From contig JAYKNF010000014.1 of NCBI GenBank assembly GCA_036172665.1, forward strand, positions 1,725,001 through 1,789,000: a stretch of DNA of 64,000 nucleotides, in the 5' to 3' direction. The DNA is from Prosopocoilus inquinatus. Its lineage: Eukaryota > Arthropoda > Insecta > Coleoptera > Lucanidae. The position numbers and the translations under genes are program-made. The notes beneath the pieces are model-generated. The model searched no databases, was not told the origin of the DNA, and saw only the letters and a program-made list of their open reading frames with translations. Positions 62,501 to 64,000 of this stretch are shown piece by piece (the stretch's first letter is position 1; each line of letters starts with the position of its first letter).

Positions 62501-63330
62501 ATAGTTTTAAACGAAGCAACAGGCATTAGCGTTGTTCCTGTGATGTATCTAATCGATCCTTACTCATCTATCATGTTATTTGACGTTTCGATGGACTCCA
62601 GTAACTCTGATGTGAGATACGACGTTTCCGGACGCAGCAGAAGCTGGAAATAGTATTAAACGAAACAACACGTATTAGCGTTGTTCCTGTGATGTATCTA
62701 ATCGATCCTTACTCATCTATCATGTTATTTGACGTTTGGATGGACTCCAGTAACTAGGATGAGAGATACAAAGATTTCGGACGCAGCAGAAGCTGGAAAT
62801 AGTTTTGAACGAAACAACACCTATTAGCGTTGTTCCTGTGATGTATCTAAACGATCCTTACTTATCTAACATGTTATTTAACGTTTGGATACACTCCAGT
62901 AAGTCTGATGTGAGATACAAAGTTTTTGGACGCAGCAGGAGCTGGAAATAGTTTTAAACGAAACAACACGTATTAGCGTTGTTCCTGTGCTGTATCTAAT
63001 CGATCCTTACTTATCTATCATGTTATTTGACGTTTGGATGGACTCCAGTAACTCTGATGTGAGATACGACGTTTTCGGACGCAGCAGAAGCTGGAAATAG
63101 TTTTAAACGAAACAACACGTATTAGCGTTGTTCCTGTGATGTATCTAATCGATCCTTACTCATCTATAATGTTATTTGACGTTTGGGTGGACTCCAGTAA
63201 CTCTGATGAGAGATACAAAGATTTCGGACGCAGCAGAAGCTGGAAATAGTTTTGAACGATACACCACCTATTAGCGTTGTTCCTGTGATGTATCTAAACG
63301 ATCCTTACTTATCTAACATGTTATTTGACG
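59600..63330 (+). repeat. 16-mer (2,382-bp) repeat in block 3
   Basis: About 59.6-60.95 kb matches 62.0-63.33 kb at 2,382 bp ('gaagtatc' at 59713 and 62095; 'gaagcaacagg' at 60131 and 62513). That is 16 x 149 minus the 2-bp deletion near 61720. A further 'gaagtatc' monomer lies at 63883, 12 monomers on. Confidence 0.82.
61619..61765 (+). repeat. 147-bp monomer (2-bp deletion)
   Basis: 'gatgtgatacgaag' replaces 'gatgtgagatacgaag' near 61720. Monomer starts 61619 and 61766 are 147 apart. The deletion shifts frame so that an open stretch continues from this monomer into the next, which creates the longest spurious reading frame in the window (61648-61908, 86 codons). Confidence 0.9.
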
Positions 63331-64000
63331 TTTGGATGGACTCCAGTAAGTCTGATGTGAGATACAAAGTTTCTGGACGCAGCAGGAGCTGGAAATAGTT
63401 TTAAACGAAACAACACGTATTAGCGTTGTTCCTGTGCTGTACCTAATCGATACTTACTTATCTATCATGTTATTTGACGTTTCGATGGACTCCAGTAACT
63501 CTGATGTGAGATACGAAGTTTTCGGACGCAGCAGAAGCTGGAAATAGTTTTACACGAAACAACACGTATTAGCGTTGTTCCTGTGATGTATCTAATCGAT
63601 CCTTACTCATCTATCATGTTACTTGACGTTTGGATGGACTCCAGTAACTCTGATGTGAGATACAAAGTTTTTGGACGCAGCAGGAGCTGGAAATAGTTTT
63701 AAACGAAACAACACGTATTATCGTTGTTCCTGTGCTGTATCTAATCGATCCTTACTTATCTATCATGTTATTTGACGTTTGGATGGACTCCAGTAACTCT
63801 GATGTGAGATACGACGTTTTCGGACGCAGCAGAAGCTGGAAATAGTTTTAAACGAAACAACACGTATTAGCGTTGTTCCTGTGAAGTATCTAATCGATCC
63901 TTACTCATCTATCATGTTATTTGACGTTTGGGTGTACTCCAGTAACTCTGATGAGAGATACAAAGATTTCGGACGCAGCAGAAGCTGGAAATAGTTTTGA

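Larger units (their letters stand above)
57433..64000 (+). repeat. Satellite block 3: 149-bp monomers, + orientation
   Basis: Array resumes on the + strand. Monomer starts run from 57447 to 64001 (just past the window), a span of 6,554 bp, or 44 x 149 minus 2. The 2 bp are the deletion near 61720. The monomer classes continue those of 30-43 kb ('gaacgatacacc', 'gaagcaacagg', 'aactaggatgag', 'ttaacgtttggatacac'). Variants 'catctataatg', 'ttacttgacg' and 'ctgtacctaatc' look enriched. The array runs off the end of the window. Confidence 0.97.

Noticed and set aside
1..64000. CRISPR-like array
   Set aside because: The repeats are contiguous 149-bp units with no unique spacers and no cas genes; this is tandem satellite.
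1..64000. tRNA, rRNA, telomeric repeats or a replication origin
   Set aside because: No cloverleaf-type motifs, rRNA-like segments or short telomeric repeats were seen; every stretch is explained by the 149-bp unit.

Overview
The whole 64 kb is one tandem satellite DNA array. I find no credible protein-coding gene, RNA gene, transposon or stretch of unique sequence. The monomer is 149 bp, about 40% G+C, and about 430 copies fill the window edge to edge. This is eukaryotic heterochromatin of the pericentromeric or centromeric kind. I do not recognise the satellite family and cannot name the species. CpG is not depleted (8 per monomer, observed/expected about 1.4 by hand count on one representative monomer). 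That argues against a genome where this locus is heavily CpG-methylated in the germ line, and fits many invertebrates better than vertebrates; it is inference only.

Layout: (1) 1-43505, about 292 monomers reading on the + strand; (2) 43506-57432, about 93.5 monomers in the opposite orientation; (3) 57433-64000, about 44 monomers again on the + strand. The two orientation switches fall inside monomers and map to the base. Flipping block 2 back rejoins monomer position 61 to 62 perfectly on the left. On the right it leaves a 12-bp duplication of positions 136-147. Block 2 therefore looks like a 13.9-kb inversion inside a once uniform array.

On top of the monomer there is a layered higher-order organisation built by segmental tandem duplication rather than one fixed higher-order unit. 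Offsets read directly are 298 bp (2-mer), 1,043 (7-mer), 1,192 (8-mer), 2,384 (16-mer), 2,980 (20-mer), 3,129 (21-mer), 3,576 (24-mer), 3,874/4,023 (26/27-mer) and 10,696 (72-mer minus 32 bp). The largest is a near-perfect tandem pair, 9945-20640 and 20641-31336. Several smaller duplications are nested in it.

Monomer length is very stable. In each of the three blocks the distance between the first and last monomer starts differs from a multiple of 149 by exactly the few indels I can see (-64, -16 and -2 bp). The clearest internal structure of the monomer is an imperfect dyad (aacaacac, 6-nt loop, gcgttgtt) at positions 5-26. Short open stretches occur throughout as by-products of the repeat and should not be annotated as genes.
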